Both the position numbers and the translations under genes were made by a program. Shown piece by piece: positions 33,286-42,222 of a stretch of DNA of 64,000 bases (positions are counted from its first letter, which is position 1; each line of letters begins with the position of its first letter). Location: the NCBI RefSeq assembly GCF_001665605.1, contig NZ_LZSV01000031.1:124001-188000 (forward strand). Direction: 5' to 3'. Below the pieces are notes generated by a model. That model ran no database searches. It saw only the letters and a list, made by a program, of their open reading frames with translations, and was not told where the DNA came from. The stretch is from Mycobacterium sp. 852014-50255_SCH5639931. GTDB taxonomy: Bacteria; Actinomycetota; Actinomycetes; Mycobacteriales; Mycobacteriaceae.

Positions 33286-34293
33286 TCAGGAGGGCAGCCG
33301 GCGGTTCAGGAACAGGCCGGCCAGGATGGCGCCGGCCATCGCGACGGCCCCCAACAGCATCCACGCCAGGCTGGCGTCGCCCTTAACGGTCTCGTAGCCG
33401 ATCTGGCGCTGCAGCGTCGAATAGACGTTCTTCAGCGACTCGAGGCTGTCGGCGTGGAACGACTGGCCGTCGGTGATCTCGCAGATCTTCTGCAGCGTTT
33501 GGTCGTCGACGGGAACCGGGATGGTGGCGCCCTCGTACTCGACCGTGCCGTAAGGCGTCCCGAAGGAGATCGTCGAGATCTGCACACCCTCGGCCTTGGC
33601 GGCCCGGGCGGCGGTGAACGCCCCCTGCGGGGCGTTGGGATCCAGCGGCACGTTCTCGGCGCCGTCGGACTCCAGCACGATGCGCGCCGGCGGCGGGCCG
33701 TCGCCGCCCCCCATCACCGAGCCGACCGTCGCGATGGCCTGCAGCGCGGTGAAGAGACCTTCACCCGTCGCGGTCTTGGGGGCCGGTTTCAAGTTGTCGA
33801 TCGCCGCCTTCACGGCCGCGCGGTTGGTGGTCGGGGAGACCAGCAGCGAGGCGTTTGCCGCGAACTCCACCAGCCCCAGGTTGATGGCCGGCGTCAGGTC
33901 GTCGGCGAATTGCTTGCCGGCCTCCTTGGCGGCGGTCAGCCGGTCGGGCGGGACGTCGGTGGAGGCCATGGACTCCGACACGTCGATAACCAGCATGACG
34001 ACCGCGCGGTTGAGCGGGATCCGGACGTCGGAGGTCGGCCCGGCCATCGCGGTGGTCAGCAGCACCAGCGACACGGCCAGCAGGATGGTCGGCACGTGCC
34101 GCCACCGGCTCGGGTGCGCCGGTGCGACCCGCTCGAGCACCTCCATGTTCGCGAACCGCAGCACCCGCCGGCGGCGGGCGAACTGCAGCACGACGTAGAG
34201 GCCCAGGACCAGCAGAACGAGCAACAGGAACAGGAAGAACCACGCGTTCTGGAAGCCGGTGACCGAGACGGGGCCCAGCAGGGGCAACTTCAT
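33286..34293 (-). CDS. VWA-domain membrane protein (Rv1481/UPF0353-like), reverse copy
   Basis: A 335-residue paralogue of the forward copy, starting at ATG 34293 (MKLPLLGPVSVTGFQ; an earlier in-frame ATG would add four residues). Same layout: two N-terminal helices, the MIDAS motif DVSESMASTDVPP, TATGEGLFTALQAIATVG, GGGDGPPPARIVLESDG, and a C-terminal helix ending NRRLPS. It is closer than the forward copy to the Rv1481 pattern (GFQNAWFFLFLLLVLL, YETVKGDASLAW). No MoxR ATPase is adjacent. Confidence 0.9.
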   Translation of the reverse strand: MKLPLLGPVSVTGFQNAWFFLFLLLVLLVLGLYVVLQFARRRRVLRFANMEVLERVAPAHPSRWRHVPTILLAVSLVLLTTAMAGPTSDVRIPLNRAVVMLVIDVSESMASTDVPPDRLTAAKEAGKQFADDLTPAINLGLVEFAANASLLVSPTTNRAAVKAAIDNLKPAPKTATGEGLFTALQAIATVGSVMGGGDGPPPARIVLESDGAENVPLDPNAPQGAFTAARAAKAEGVQISTISFGTPYGTVEYEGATIPVPVDDQTLQKICEITDGQSFHADSLESLKNVYSTLQRQIGYETVKGDASLAWMLLGAVAMAGAILAGLFLNRRLPS

Positions 34294-34341
34294 GTGCAGC
34301 CACACTATGCGCGAACTGTGGACCGCGCACGGCCCGCCGGG

Positions 34342-35370
34342 TCAGCCGGCGACGAGGTCGCGGCGCTGCGTGAACTTGATGTCGAGGCTGCGGAGGTGGG
34401 TCTGCAGCCCGGCGTCCTGGATCGGGATCAGGTGTGCGGGCTCGTCGGTCTCGTTGTAGTGGGCGTGCCACATGCCCGGCGGGGTGGTGAAGGCGCAGCC
34501 GGCCCGCCAGTCCACCCGGGTCGGGTCGGCGATGTCGCCGTGCTCGTCGAGGCGGGTGCCCAGCAGCGTGTAGCAGCCGCTGGCCGGCGCATCGAGGATG
34601 AGGTCGAGGGCGACCGACTGGTGCCGGTGCGGGCGCTGCACCTGGTTCGGGGGCAGCACCCCCAACATGGCCCACAGGACGTGGGTGATGGTCAGCGTCT
34701 GTTCTTGGTTGGCGTTGGCCAGCAGCACGCTGACCCGGCTCTTCTCGTTGGCGCCGGGGCGCGACGCGATCTCCTCCAGCTTGGCCACCGCATCCGAACG
34801 GCGGAACTTGGTCGCCCGGAACCGCGGCTGGGTGGCTTCGGCGCCGAGGTATCGCATCAGCGGCTCGTCGTGCACCCAGTACATGGCCGTGTCGGCGGCG
34901 GCGTAGAAGACCGACTGGGTGCCCGCGGGGAGGGTGAGGAAGTCGCCCTTCTCCCACTGGACCAGGTGGCCGTTGACCGCGGCGAAGCCGCGCCCGTAGA
35001 GCACGTAGTACAGCTGCGAGGTGGCGTTGGGGCTGGTGTCGACCTGCTCGCCCGGCCGGATTCGCACGAAGTTGGCCAGCAGCGCGGGGCTGGTCGCCGC
35101 GCCGGTCTCGATCTGCAGCTCCTTGGACAGATCCAGCGGGATCACCCCGGTGGGCCGGTCGGTGTAGACATCCGCATCGAACCGGGTAACCGGAACCTGC
35201 GGGACGTGTCCCGAGCCGATGGGGTTGGCGGCCTTGGAGTACTCGAAATACTCGGCGTCGGAGGCCCAGTCCTGGAAGCGACCTTCGAAGCCGTACTCGG
35301 CCACGTTGATCATCGGCGCGGGAATCGTCGGATCCAGGTTTGGGGTCAGGGCTGTTTCGGTGACGGACAT
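34342..35370 (-). CDS. Bicupin protein, gentisate/homogentisate dioxygenase-like
   Basis: A 342-residue protein with two cupin domains. The first is around residues 95-165 (QLYYVLYGRGFAAVNGHLVQWEKGDFLTLPAG) and the second around 230-320 (QRPHRHQSVALDLILDAPASGCYTLLG, TTPPGMWHAHYNETDEP). The second carries His residues (HRHQ, WHAHYN) suited to a metal site; the first looks poor in metal ligands. This resembles ring-cleaving dioxygenases of the gentisate type, but the substrate is unknown. The ATG at 35370 has AAGGAGACG upstream. It is divergent from a GntR regulator, which probably controls it. Confidence 0.72.
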   Translation of the reverse strand: MSVTETALTPNLDPTIPAPMINVAEYGFEGRFQDWASDAEYFEYSKAANPIGSGHVPQVPVTRFDADVYTDRPTGVIPLDLSKELQIETGAATSPALLANFVRIRPGEQVDTSPNATSQLYYVLYGRGFAAVNGHLVQWEKGDFLTLPAGTQSVFYAAADTAMYWVHDEPLMRYLGAEATQPRFRATKFRRSDAVAKLEEIASRPGANEKSRVSVLLANANQEQTLTITHVLWAMLGVLPPNQVQRPHRHQSVALDLILDAPASGCYTLLGTRLDEHGDIADPTRVDWRAGCAFTTPPGMWHAHYNETDEPAHLIPIQDAGLQTHLRSLDIKFTQRRDLVAG

Positions 35371-35420
35371 TCGCGTCTCCTTCGGACCGTTCGCGACTGG
35401 GGTGCGTCTCATGTTTTTCT

Positions 35421-35440
35421 CGTATCTATCTTGTATCTCA
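35421..35440. promoter_or_regulatory. Candidate GntR operator between bicupin and GntR genes
   Basis: A short AT-rich stretch (CGTATCTATCTTGTATCTC) holds two direct GTATCT repeats 11 bases apart, about one helical turn, within the 182-base divergent region. The surrounding DNA is markedly less GC-rich than the window. FCD-type GntR regulators often bind such short repeats beside their own genes. This is inferred from position and composition only. Confidence 0.35.
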
Positions 35441-35552
35441 GTTGCCAGTTTGTCAATGTTGGCGGGGTGCGACGCGGTACGGCCCAGCCGGTAGGCCGTC
35501 GGGTGTACCGTCACCACACGCTGGGATACGACTTAGCTACCGGAAGGCTGCC

Positions 35553-36224
35553 GTGGCAACGAGTGACCCGCGGCCGGGCACGGCCAAGGACCGCGCGCTG
35601 GATTACGTCAAGACGCAGGTCCTCACCGGCGCGTTCCCGGGCGGGGAGCTGATCAGCGAGGGTGACGTGGCCACCGCGCTGGGGATGTCGCGCACCCCGG
35701 TGCGCGAGGCGTTCCTGCGGCTGGAGGCCGAGGGGTTGCTGCGCCTGTACCCGCAGCGCGGCGCCCTGGTGGTGCCCGTTTCGCCCGACGAGGTCCGCTC
35801 GGTGATGGAGGCGAGGCTGCTCCTCGAGCAGTTCGCCGCCACCAAGGTGGTGGGCCGCGGGCCCGCCGCGTGCGCCGCGGTTTTCGAGCGGCTGTCGGGC
35901 GAGTTGCAACGGCAGCGTGCCGCCGTCGACCGCACCGACTGGGCCGAGTTTCTCGACGCCGACCGCTCCTTCCACGCCGTCACTCTGGCCGAGTCGGGGA
36001 ACGCCATCTTGTCGGGTTTCTATGGGTCCCTGCGGGATCGGCAGATGAGGATGATCGGCGAATCGGCGCTTCGCGACCCCGACCGGGTGACGACGATCCT
36101 CGACGAGCACCGCGATATCGCCGAGGCAGTGCGCGACGGCGACGCCCAGCGGGCGCTGCGCGCGGTGCAGATCCACCTGGCCGGCACGGTGCGCGCGATC
36201 GGGTTCGCGGCCGACCTGAACTGA
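35553..36224 (+). CDS. GntR-family regulator (FCD subfamily)
   Basis: A 223-residue DNA-binding regulator. The N-terminal winged helix shows ALDYVKTQVLTGAFPGGELIS, VATALGMSRTPVREAFLRLEAEGLL and GALVVPVSPDE. The C-terminal all-helical FCD effector domain has MEARLLLEQFAA, DRSFHAVTLAESGN and LDEHRDIAEAVRDGDA, with the Asp/His ligands typical of metal-assisted acid binding. The GTG at 35553 has GGAAGG upstream; the frame is open further upstream but without a signal. It is divergent from the bicupin gene and likely its regulator, with an acidic aromatic or sugar acid as a plausible inducer. Confidence 0.88.
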   Translation: MATSDPRPGTAKDRALDYVKTQVLTGAFPGGELISEGDVATALGMSRTPVREAFLRLEAEGLLRLYPQRGALVVPVSPDEVRSVMEARLLLEQFAATKVVGRGPAACAAVFERLSGELQRQRAAVDRTDWAEFLDADRSFHAVTLAESGNAILSGFYGSLRDRQMRMIGESALRDPDRVTTILDEHRDIAEAVRDGDAQRALRAVQIHLAGTVRAIGFAADLN

Positions 36225-36317
36225 CTTCCACACGAATTGTGTTAGAAGTCCGTCTTTTCGGGGAAATCCTTCTCGCAGATGGCGCCCACCCCGGGTGCCG
36301 TTACGACAGGAGCTGAA

Positions 36318-36602
36318 ATGGTCGGATCCATCATCCTCGCCATCATCGTGGGCGCGATCGTCGGTGTGGTCGCCCGCCTGGTGATGCCGGGCAAGCAGAA
36401 CGTCGGCATGATCATGACCGTCGTGATCGGCGCCGTAGGCGGTTTGATCGGCTCGGCGGTCGCCAGCCAGTTCGGATACCACAACGCCAACGGTGGCATC
36501 GCGTGGATTCCGTTCTTCATCGGAGTCGGCGCCGCCATCGTCCTCATCGCTCTCTACGAGGCGCTGACGGGTCGTCGCACCGGCACGCGCCTTACCCGCT
36601 GA
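36318..36602 (+). CDS. GlsB/YeaQ/YmgE-type stress membrane protein
   Basis: A 94-residue protein with three hydrophobic segments (SIILAIIVGAIVGVVARLV, MIMTVVIGAVGGLIGSAVA, IPFFIGVGAAIVLIALYEAL), typical of the transglycosylase-associated YeaQ family. The name is historical; the role is a small inner-membrane protein linked to stress. ATG 36318 has ACAGGAGCTG upstream. A clean terminator hairpin follows its stop at 36615. Confidence 0.88.
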   Translation: MVGSIILAIIVGAIVGVVARLVMPGKQNVGMIMTVVIGAVGGLIGSAVASQFGYHNANGGIAWIPFFIGVGAAIVLIALYEALTGRRTGTRLTR

Positions 36603-36614
36603 GCCGAAAGCTGC

Positions 36615-36643
36615 GCCGCTCGCCCGTGTTTCGGGCGAGCGGC
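36615..36643. terminator. Bidirectional hairpin terminator between YeaQ-type gene and add
   Basis: A perfect 12-base inverted repeat, GCCGCTCGCCCG and its complement, separated by TGTTT. It sits 12 bases after one stop codon and directly beside the convergent add stop. No U-tract follows, which is common for mycobacterial terminators. Confidence 0.75.
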
Positions 36644-36644
36644 G

Positions 36645-37736
36645 TCAGCCTGCGATCAGTACGGCGTAACGCGGTTTGATCACGTCGTCGATGATCGCCA
36701 GCCGCTCGTCGAACGGGAGGAACGCCGACTTCATCGCATTGATGGTGAACCGCTCGAGGTCGCTCCAGCCGTAACCGAAAGCCTCGACCAGTCGGCACAT
36801 TTCGAGGCTCATCGTGGTATCGCTCATCAGCCGGTTGTCGGTGTTCACGGTCACCCGGAACCGGGTGCGGGCCAACAGGTCGAACGGGTGGTCCGCAATG
36901 CTTTTCACCGCGCCGGTCTGCACGTTGGAGCTCGGGCACAGCTCCAACGGAATTCGCTTGTCCCGCAATATCGATGCCAGCCGGCCGAGCCGAACCCGGC
37001 CGTCACCGAGGACGTCGATATCGTCGACGATGCGCACCCCGTGGCCCAAGCGGTCGGCGCCGCAGAAGGCGATCGCCTCGTGAATGGACGGCAGGCCGAA
37101 TGCCTCCCCCGCGTGAATGGTGAAGCGCGCGTTGTGGTCTCGCATGTACTCAAAGGCGTCCAAGTGCCGCGTTGGGGGGTTCCCGGCCTCGGCGCCGGCG
37201 ATGTCGAATCCGACAACTCCCTTGTCCCGGAACCGGATTGCCAGCGCGGCGATCTCCCGGGACACCGCGGCGTGCCGCATGGCCGTGACCAGCAGCCGCA
37301 CCACGATCGGCCGGCCCGCGGCGGCGCAGGCCTTCTCGCCGTCGGCGAAGCCGGCCAACACGGCGTCGACGATCTCGTCGAAGGACAGCCCACGGTCGAT
37401 GTGCAGCTCGGGCGCGAATCGGATTTCGGCGTAGACGACCGAGTCGGCGGCCAGGTCCTCCACGCATTCGTAGGCGACGCGATGCAGAGCGTCGGACGTC
37501 TGCATCACCGCAACGGTGTGCGAGAACGGCTCCAGGTAGCGCTCCAGCGAGCCGCTGTGCGACTGGGTGCGAAACCAGGTGGCCAGCTCGTCGACGTCGG
37601 TGGTGGGCAGCCCGTCGTAGCCGGTCTGGCCGGCAATCTCGACCACCGTGGACGGGCGAAGCCCCCCGTCGAGGTGATCGTGCAGCAGCGCCTTGGGTGC
37701 CTTCTTGATCTGCTCGAGTCCCAGGGGTGTGGTCAC
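36645..37736 (-). CDS. add: Adenosine deaminase
   Basis: A 363-residue enzyme converting adenosine to inosine. It carries the zinc-site motif HDHLDGGLRPST near residue 20, the catalytic region FTIHAGEAFG around 215, GHGVRI, LELCPSSNVQTG, and the metal and proton-transfer end VTVNTDNRLMSDT. The GTG start overlaps the deoA stop (GTGA), so it is the third gene of the cdd-deoA-add operon. The frame is open far upstream inside deoA, but that extension is not coding. Matches Rv3313c. Confidence 0.95.
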   Translation of the reverse strand: MTTPLGLEQIKKAPKALLHDHLDGGLRPSTVVEIAGQTGYDGLPTTDVDELATWFRTQSHSGSLERYLEPFSHTVAVMQTSDALHRVAYECVEDLAADSVVYAEIRFAPELHIDRGLSFDEIVDAVLAGFADGEKACAAAGRPIVVRLLVTAMRHAAVSREIAALAIRFRDKGVVGFDIAGAEAGNPPTRHLDAFEYMRDHNARFTIHAGEAFGLPSIHEAIAFCGADRLGHGVRIVDDIDVLGDGRVRLGRLASILRDKRIPLELCPSSNVQTGAVKSIADHPFDLLARTRFRVTVNTDNRLMSDTTMSLEMCRLVEAFGYGWSDLERFTINAMKSAFLPFDERLAIIDDVIKPRYAVLIAG

Positions 37737-39019
37737 TTGACGATCCGATCGATGATCAGCGGGCGCGAGACCGGTGGCGTGTCGCCGATGCTGTAGCCGC
37801 CGTCCAGTTCGGCCAGCGCCGCGGCGAAGCGCTCCGGGGTGTCGGTGTAGAGGGTGAACAGCGGCGCGCCGGCCGCGACCGGTTCGCCGGGGCGGCGGTG
37901 GATCCGGATGCCGGCGCCGGCCTGCACCCGTTCGCCCGGACGGGACCTGCCCGCACCGAGCCGCCAAGCCGCCAGCCCCACTGCCATCGCGTCGATATCG
38001 CCCATTGTGCCGCCCCGGGCGGCGGTCACGGTGTCGGAATGCGCACCGATCGGCAACGGAACCGACAAATCGCCGCCCTGGGCGGCGATGAGCCGGCGGA
38101 ACCGGTCCATCGCGGTGCCGTCGCGCAGCGTCTCGGCGGGGTCGCGACCGTCGACCCCGGCCAGCTCGAGCATCTCGGCGGCCAGCCGCAACGTCAGCTC
38201 GACCACGTCGGGCGGGCCGCCGCCGGCCAGCACATCCAGCGACTCGGCGACCTCGAGGGCGTTGCCCACGGTCGCGCCCAGCGGGCCGTTCATGTCGGTC
38301 AACAGCGCGCGGGTGGGCACCCCGTGCGCCGCACCCAGCTCGACCATGGTGTGGGCCAGCTCGCGGCACCGGTCCGCGGAGCGCAGCAGCGCCCCGGCAC
38401 CGACCTTCACGTCGAGCACCAGCGCGCCGGTCCCCTCGGCCAGCTTCTTGCTCATCACCGAGCTGGCGATCAGCGGCAGCGACTCGACGGTGGCCGTGAC
38501 GTCGCGCAGGGCGTACAGCTTGGCGTCGGCCGGCGCGAGCTCTCCGGCCGCGAAGATGGCTGCGCCCACATCGCGGAGTTGGTCGCGCACCCGCCGGTTG
38601 GACAGGGCGGCGGTGAACCCGGCGATGGACTCGAGCTTGTCCAGGGTGCCGCCGGTGTGCCCGAGCCCCCGCCCCGACGCCTGCGGCACCGCGGCGCCGC
38701 AGGCGGCCACGACGGCCACCAGGGGCAGGGTGATCTTGTCCCCCACGCCGCCCGTGGAGTGCTTGTCCACAGTGGGCTTACCCAGGTCGCGGAAGTCGAG
38801 CCGTTCGCCGGACGCCAGCATCGCCGCGGTCCAGCTGGCGGTCTCGCCGCGGTCCATGCCGCGCAGGAAGATCGCCATCAGCAGCGCCGACATCTGCTCC
38901 TCGGCGACCCGGCCGTGGGTGTAGGCGTCGACGACCCATTCGATGGCGGCCTCGGACAGCCGGCCGCCGTCGCGCTTGGTTCGGATCACCGTCGGCGCGT
39001 CGAATGCGTAGTCGGTCAA
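37733..39019 (-). CDS. deoA: Thymidine phosphorylase
   Basis: A 428-residue pyrimidine-nucleoside phosphorylase that cleaves thymidine or deoxyuridine with phosphate. It has the signature KHSTGGVGDKITLPLVAVVAACG around residue 80 and GRGLGHTGGTLDKLES, the MSKKLAEGTGALVLDVKVG region, and a C-terminal AGAGIRIHRRPGEPV domain. It starts at TTG (LTDYAFDAPTVIRTKRDGG), overlapping the cdd stop, and its own stop overlaps the add start. Matches Rv3314c. Confidence 0.95.
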   Translation of the reverse strand: MTDYAFDAPTVIRTKRDGGRLSEAAIEWVVDAYTHGRVAEEQMSALLMAIFLRGMDRGETASWTAAMLASGERLDFRDLGKPTVDKHSTGGVGDKITLPLVAVVAACGAAVPQASGRGLGHTGGTLDKLESIAGFTAALSNRRVRDQLRDVGAAIFAAGELAPADAKLYALRDVTATVESLPLIASSVMSKKLAEGTGALVLDVKVGAGALLRSADRCRELAHTMVELGAAHGVPTRALLTDMNGPLGATVGNALEVAESLDVLAGGGPPDVVELTLRLAAEMLELAGVDGRDPAETLRDGTAMDRFRRLIAAQGGDLSVPLPIGAHSDTVTAARGGTMGDIDAMAVGLAAWRLGAGRSRPGERVQAGAGIRIHRRPGEPVAAGAPLFTLYTDTPERFAAALAELDGGYSIGDTPPVSRPLIIDRIVK

Positions 39020-39414
39020 CGGGGTTCCCGCGGCAGGTCGGCGCTGAAGGCGTCGGGCAGGAGCTCGCCGAGGCGGCGCGGCCCGGCCGGATGGTCGACC
39101 AGCAGGTCGGGGCCGCCGTGCTCCAGCAGCAGCTGGCGGCATCGCCCGCACGGCATCAGCGGGGACCCCTGCCCGTCGACGCAGGCCAGCGCGATCAGCC
39201 GGCCGCCGCCGGTCGCGTACAGGGCGCACACCACACCGCATTCGGCACAGAGACCAAGGCCATATGAGATGTTTTCCACATTGCAACCGGTGACCACGCG
39301 CCCGTCGTCCACCAGCGCGGCCGCCCCCACCGGGAACCGGGAATACGGCGCGTAGGCCCTCGCGGCAGCACTGATTGCCTTGTGGCGCAACATGTTCCAA
39401 TCGACATCAGGCAT
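39016..39414 (-). CDS. cdd: Cytidine deaminase
   Basis: A 132-residue homotetrameric-type cytidine deaminase, first gene of the salvage operon. The zinc site is GLCAECGVVCAL with the catalytic Glu, plus MPCGRCRQLLLE. The substrate loop FPVGAAALVDDGRVVTGCNVENISYG is complete. It converts cytidine or deoxycytidine to uridine, which deoA then phosphorolyses. It is divergent from sdhC across about 150 bases in which I see no clear operator. Matches Rv3315c. Confidence 0.96.
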   Translation of the reverse strand: MPDVDWNMLRHKAISAAARAYAPYSRFPVGAAALVDDGRVVTGCNVENISYGLGLCAECGVVCALYATGGGRLIALACVDGQGSPLMPCGRCRQLLLEHGGPDLLVDHPAGPRRLGELLPDAFSADLPREPR

Positions 39415-39562
39415 ATCGCAACCTCGCTCAGCTCTTGCTACGTCAGACGGTCAGCCTAGCTCTGACATGTCACTTCGCTTGGCGGACTGTGCGGCGCAGG
39501 CGGTCCCCCGGCCGGGTTAGGCTGAACTGCCCGGCTTGATGTCAGAAGGCGGTGAGGACTGG

Positions 39563-39997
39563 GTGACCACACAGGCGACAACCGCGGATCCGGCAAAAGA
39601 ATCTGCGCCCTCGCGCAAGCGGCGTCCACCCCGGACCCTGTATCGGGGCGACCCGGGCATGTGGTCGTGGGTGTTGCATCGCATCAGCGGCGCGACCATC
39701 TTCTTCTTCCTGTTCGTCCACGTGCTGGACGCCGCGATGCTGCGGGTCAGCCCGCAGACCTACAACGCGGTGATCCACGACTATCAGACCCCGGTCGTCG
39801 GCCTGATGGAGTACGGGCTGGTGGCCGCGGTGCTCTTCCACGGGCTGAACGGCATCCGCGTCATCCTCATCGACTTCTGGTCCGAGGGCACCCGCTACCA
39901 GAAGCTGATGTTCTGGATCGTCGGCGTCGTCTTCCTGCTGCTCATGGTTCCGGCCGGCGTGGTGACCGGCATCCATATCTGGGAGCACCTCCGATGA
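39563..39997 (+). CDS. sdhC: Succinate dehydrogenase cytochrome b subunit SdhC
   Basis: A 144-residue membrane anchor with three helices (SGATIFFFLFVHVLDAAML, MEYGLVAAVLFHGLNGIRVILI, LMFWIVGVVFLLLMVPAGVV) and His residues in LHRISGAT and LFHGLNG that can bind haem. It carries electrons from the iron-sulfur subunit to menaquinone. I chose the GTG at 39563 with AAGGCGGTGAGGA upstream; an ATG at 39539 is possible. The shorter M. tuberculosis annotation (Rv3316) begins at the internal Met of MWSWVLHR. Its stop overlaps the sdhD start. Confidence 0.92.
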   Translation: MTTQATTADPAKESAPSRKRRPPRTLYRGDPGMWSWVLHRISGATIFFFLFVHVLDAAMLRVSPQTYNAVIHDYQTPVVGLMEYGLVAAVLFHGLNGIRVILIDFWSEGTRYQKLMFWIVGVVFLLLMVPAGVVTGIHIWEHLR

Positions 39998-40464
39998 GCG
40001 CCCCCGACCTGCAGCTGGGCCGGGGCCAGGTCGCCCCGGTGCACCAGCGCAGCCACGACCGGCCGGCCAGCCTCGACAACCCGCGCTCGCCGCGCCGCCG
40101 GGCCGGCATCCCCAACTTCGAGAAGTTCGCGTGGCTGTTCATGCGGTTCTCCGGAGTCGCGCTGATCATCCTGGCCGTCGGACACCTGTTCATCATGCTG
40201 ATGTGGGACAACGGCGTTTACCGCATCGACTTCAACTACGTGGCGCAGCGCTGGGCCTCGCCGTTCTGGCAATTCTGGGATCTGGCGCTGTTGTGGCTGG
40301 CGCAGCTGCACGGCGGCAACGGCCTGCGCACCATCATCGACGACTACAGCCGCAAGGACAGCACCCGCTTCTGGCTCAACAGCCTGCTGCTGCTGTCGAT
40401 GGGTTTCACGTTGGTGCTGGGCACCTATGTGCTGGTGACATTCGACCCGAATATCGGAGGCTGA
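39994..40464 (+). CDS. sdhD: Succinate dehydrogenase membrane subunit SdhD
   Basis: A 156-residue second anchor subunit with three membrane helices (FMRFSGVALIILAVGHLFIMLM, FWDLALLWLAQLHGGNGLRTII, LLLLSMGFTLVLGTYVLVTF). His in VGHLF and LAQLHGGNG are candidate haem or quinone-site residues. ATG overlaps the sdhC stop (ATGA) and sdhA starts three bases after its stop. Matches Rv3317. Confidence 0.92.
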   Translation: MSAPDLQLGRGQVAPVHQRSHDRPASLDNPRSPRRRAGIPNFEKFAWLFMRFSGVALIILAVGHLFIMLMWDNGVYRIDFNYVAQRWASPFWQFWDLALLWLAQLHGGNGLRTIIDDYSRKDSTRFWLNSLLLLSMGFTLVLGTYVLVTFDPNIGG

Positions 40465-40467
40465 CCG

Positions 40468-42222
40468 GTGATCCAGCAACACCGCTACGACGTGGTGATC
40501 GTCGGCGCCGGCGGCGCCGGCATGCGCGCGGCGGTGGAAGCCGGCCCACGCGTGCGGACCGCGGTGCTGACCAAGCTCTACCCCACCCGCAGCCACACCG
40601 GGGCCGCCCAGGGCGGGATGTGCGCGGCGCTGGCCAATGTCGAGGACGACAACTGGGAATGGCACACCTTCGACACCGTCAAGGGCGGCGACTACCTCGC
40701 CGACCAGGACGCGGTGGAGATCATGTGCAAGGAAGCCATCGACGCGGTGCTCGACCTCGAGAAGATGGGGATGCCGTTCAACCGCACCCCCGAGGGCCGC
40801 ATCGACCAGCGCCGGTTCGGTGGGCACACCCGCGAACACGGCAAGGCCCCGGTGCGCCGGGCGTGTTACGCAGCCGACCGCACCGGCCACATGATCCTGC
40901 AGACCCTCTACCAGAACTGTGTCAAGCACGACGTGCAGTTCTTCAACGAGTTCTATGCGCTGGACCTGGTTTTGACGGAGACGCCGAGGGGCCCGGTGGC
41001 CACCGGCGTGGTGGCCTACGAGTTGGCAACCGGCGAGATCCACGTCTTTCACGCCAAGGCCGTGGTCCTCGCGACCGGCGGGTCGGGCCGGATGTACAAG
41101 ACCACCTCCAACGCACACACGCTCACCGGTGACGGCATCGGGATCGTGTTCCGCAAGGGACTTCCGTTGGAGGACATGGAGTTTCACCAGTTCCACCCGA
41201 CCGGCCTGGCCGGGCTGGGCATCCTCATCTCCGAAGCCGTGCGCGGTGAGGGCGGCCGGCTGCTCAACGGCGAGGGCGAGCGGTTCATGGAGCGCTACGC
41301 GCCGACGATCGTCGACCTGGCGCCGCGCGACATCGTCGCCCGCTCGATGGTTTTGGAGGTACTGGAGGGCCGCGGCGCCGGCCCGCACAAGGACTACGTC
41401 TACATCGACGTCCGCCACCTCGGCGAGGACGTGCTCGAGGCCAAGCTGCCCGACATCACCGAGTTCGCCCGCACCTACCTGGGCGTGGACCCCGTGCACG
41501 AGCTGGTCCCGGTCTACCCGACGTGTCACTACGTGATGGGCGGCATCCCCACCACCGTCACCGGACAGGTGTTGCGGGACAACACTTCTACGGTGCCGGG
41601 CCTGTATGCGGCCGGCGAGTGCGCCTGCGTGTCGGTGCACGGGGCCAACCGGCTGGGCACCAACTCGCTGCTGGACATCAACGTCTTCGGCCGCCGCGCC
41701 GGCATCGCCGCCGCGGATTACGCCGACGGGCACGACTTCGTCGACATGCCGCCCAACCCGGAGGCGATGGTGGTCGGCTGGGTCGGCGACATCCTGAACG
41801 AGCACGGCAACGAACGCGTGGCCGACATCCGCGGCGCACTGCAGCAGTCGATGGACAACAACGCCGCCGTGTTCCGCACCGAGGAGACGCTGAAGCAGGC
41901 ACTGACCGACATCCACGCGCTCAAGGAGCGCTATTCCCGAATCACCGTGCACGACAAGGGAAAGCGCTTCAACAGCGACCTGCTGGAGGCCATCGAGCTG
42001 GGCTTCCTGCTGGAGCTCGCCGAGGTCACCGTGGTGGGGGCGCTGAACCGCAAGGAGTCCCGGGGCGGGCATGCCCGGGAGGACTACCCGAACCGCGACG
42101 ACGTCAACTACATGCGCCACACCATGGCCTACAAGCAGGGCGCCGACCTGCTGAGCGACATCGCGCTGGACTTCAAACCCGTCGTGCAGACCCGCTACGA
42201 ACCGAAGGAACGGAAGTACTGA
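40468..42222 (+). CDS. sdhA: Succinate dehydrogenase flavoprotein SdhA
   Basis: A 584-residue catalytic subunit oxidising succinate to fumarate. It has the FAD motif DVVIVGAGGAGMRAA, the covalent-FAD His in SHTGAAQGGM, the substrate-site FHPTGLAG and EGGRLLNGEGERFM, RDIVARSM, and the C-terminal HDKGKRFNSDLLEA and NRKESRGGHAREDYP. All the usual catalytic residues appear intact. GTG start. Matches Rv3318. Confidence 0.97.
   Translation: MIQQHRYDVVIVGAGGAGMRAAVEAGPRVRTAVLTKLYPTRSHTGAAQGGMCAALANVEDDNWEWHTFDTVKGGDYLADQDAVEIMCKEAIDAVLDLEKMGMPFNRTPEGRIDQRRFGGHTREHGKAPVRRACYAADRTGHMILQTLYQNCVKHDVQFFNEFYALDLVLTETPRGPVATGVVAYELATGEIHVFHAKAVVLATGGSGRMYKTTSNAHTLTGDGIGIVFRKGLPLEDMEFHQFHPTGLAGLGILISEAVRGEGGRLLNGEGERFMERYAPTIVDLAPRDIVARSMVLEVLEGRGAGPHKDYVYIDVRHLGEDVLEAKLPDITEFARTYLGVDPVHELVPVYPTCHYVMGGIPTTVTGQVLRDNTSTVPGLYAAGECACVSVHGANRLGTNSLLDINVFGRRAGIAAADYADGHDFVDMPPNPEAMVVGWVGDILNEHGNERVADIRGALQQSMDNNAAVFRTEETLKQALTDIHALKERYSRITVHDKGKRFNSDLLEAIELGFLLELAEVTVVGALNRKESRGGHAREDYPNRDDVNYMRHTMAYKQGADLLSDIALDFKPVVQTRYEPKERKY

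Noticed and set aside
37737..38369. N-terminal extension of adenosine deaminase by about 211 codons
   Set aside because: The extension lies out of frame within deoA and has no family similarity; the GTG at 37736 gives the normal length.
39512..39530. IdeR-like sequence (GGGTTAGGCTGAAC) before sdhC
   Set aside because: Only about 12 of 19 positions match the IdeR box and the second half-site is poor; not enough to call iron regulation.
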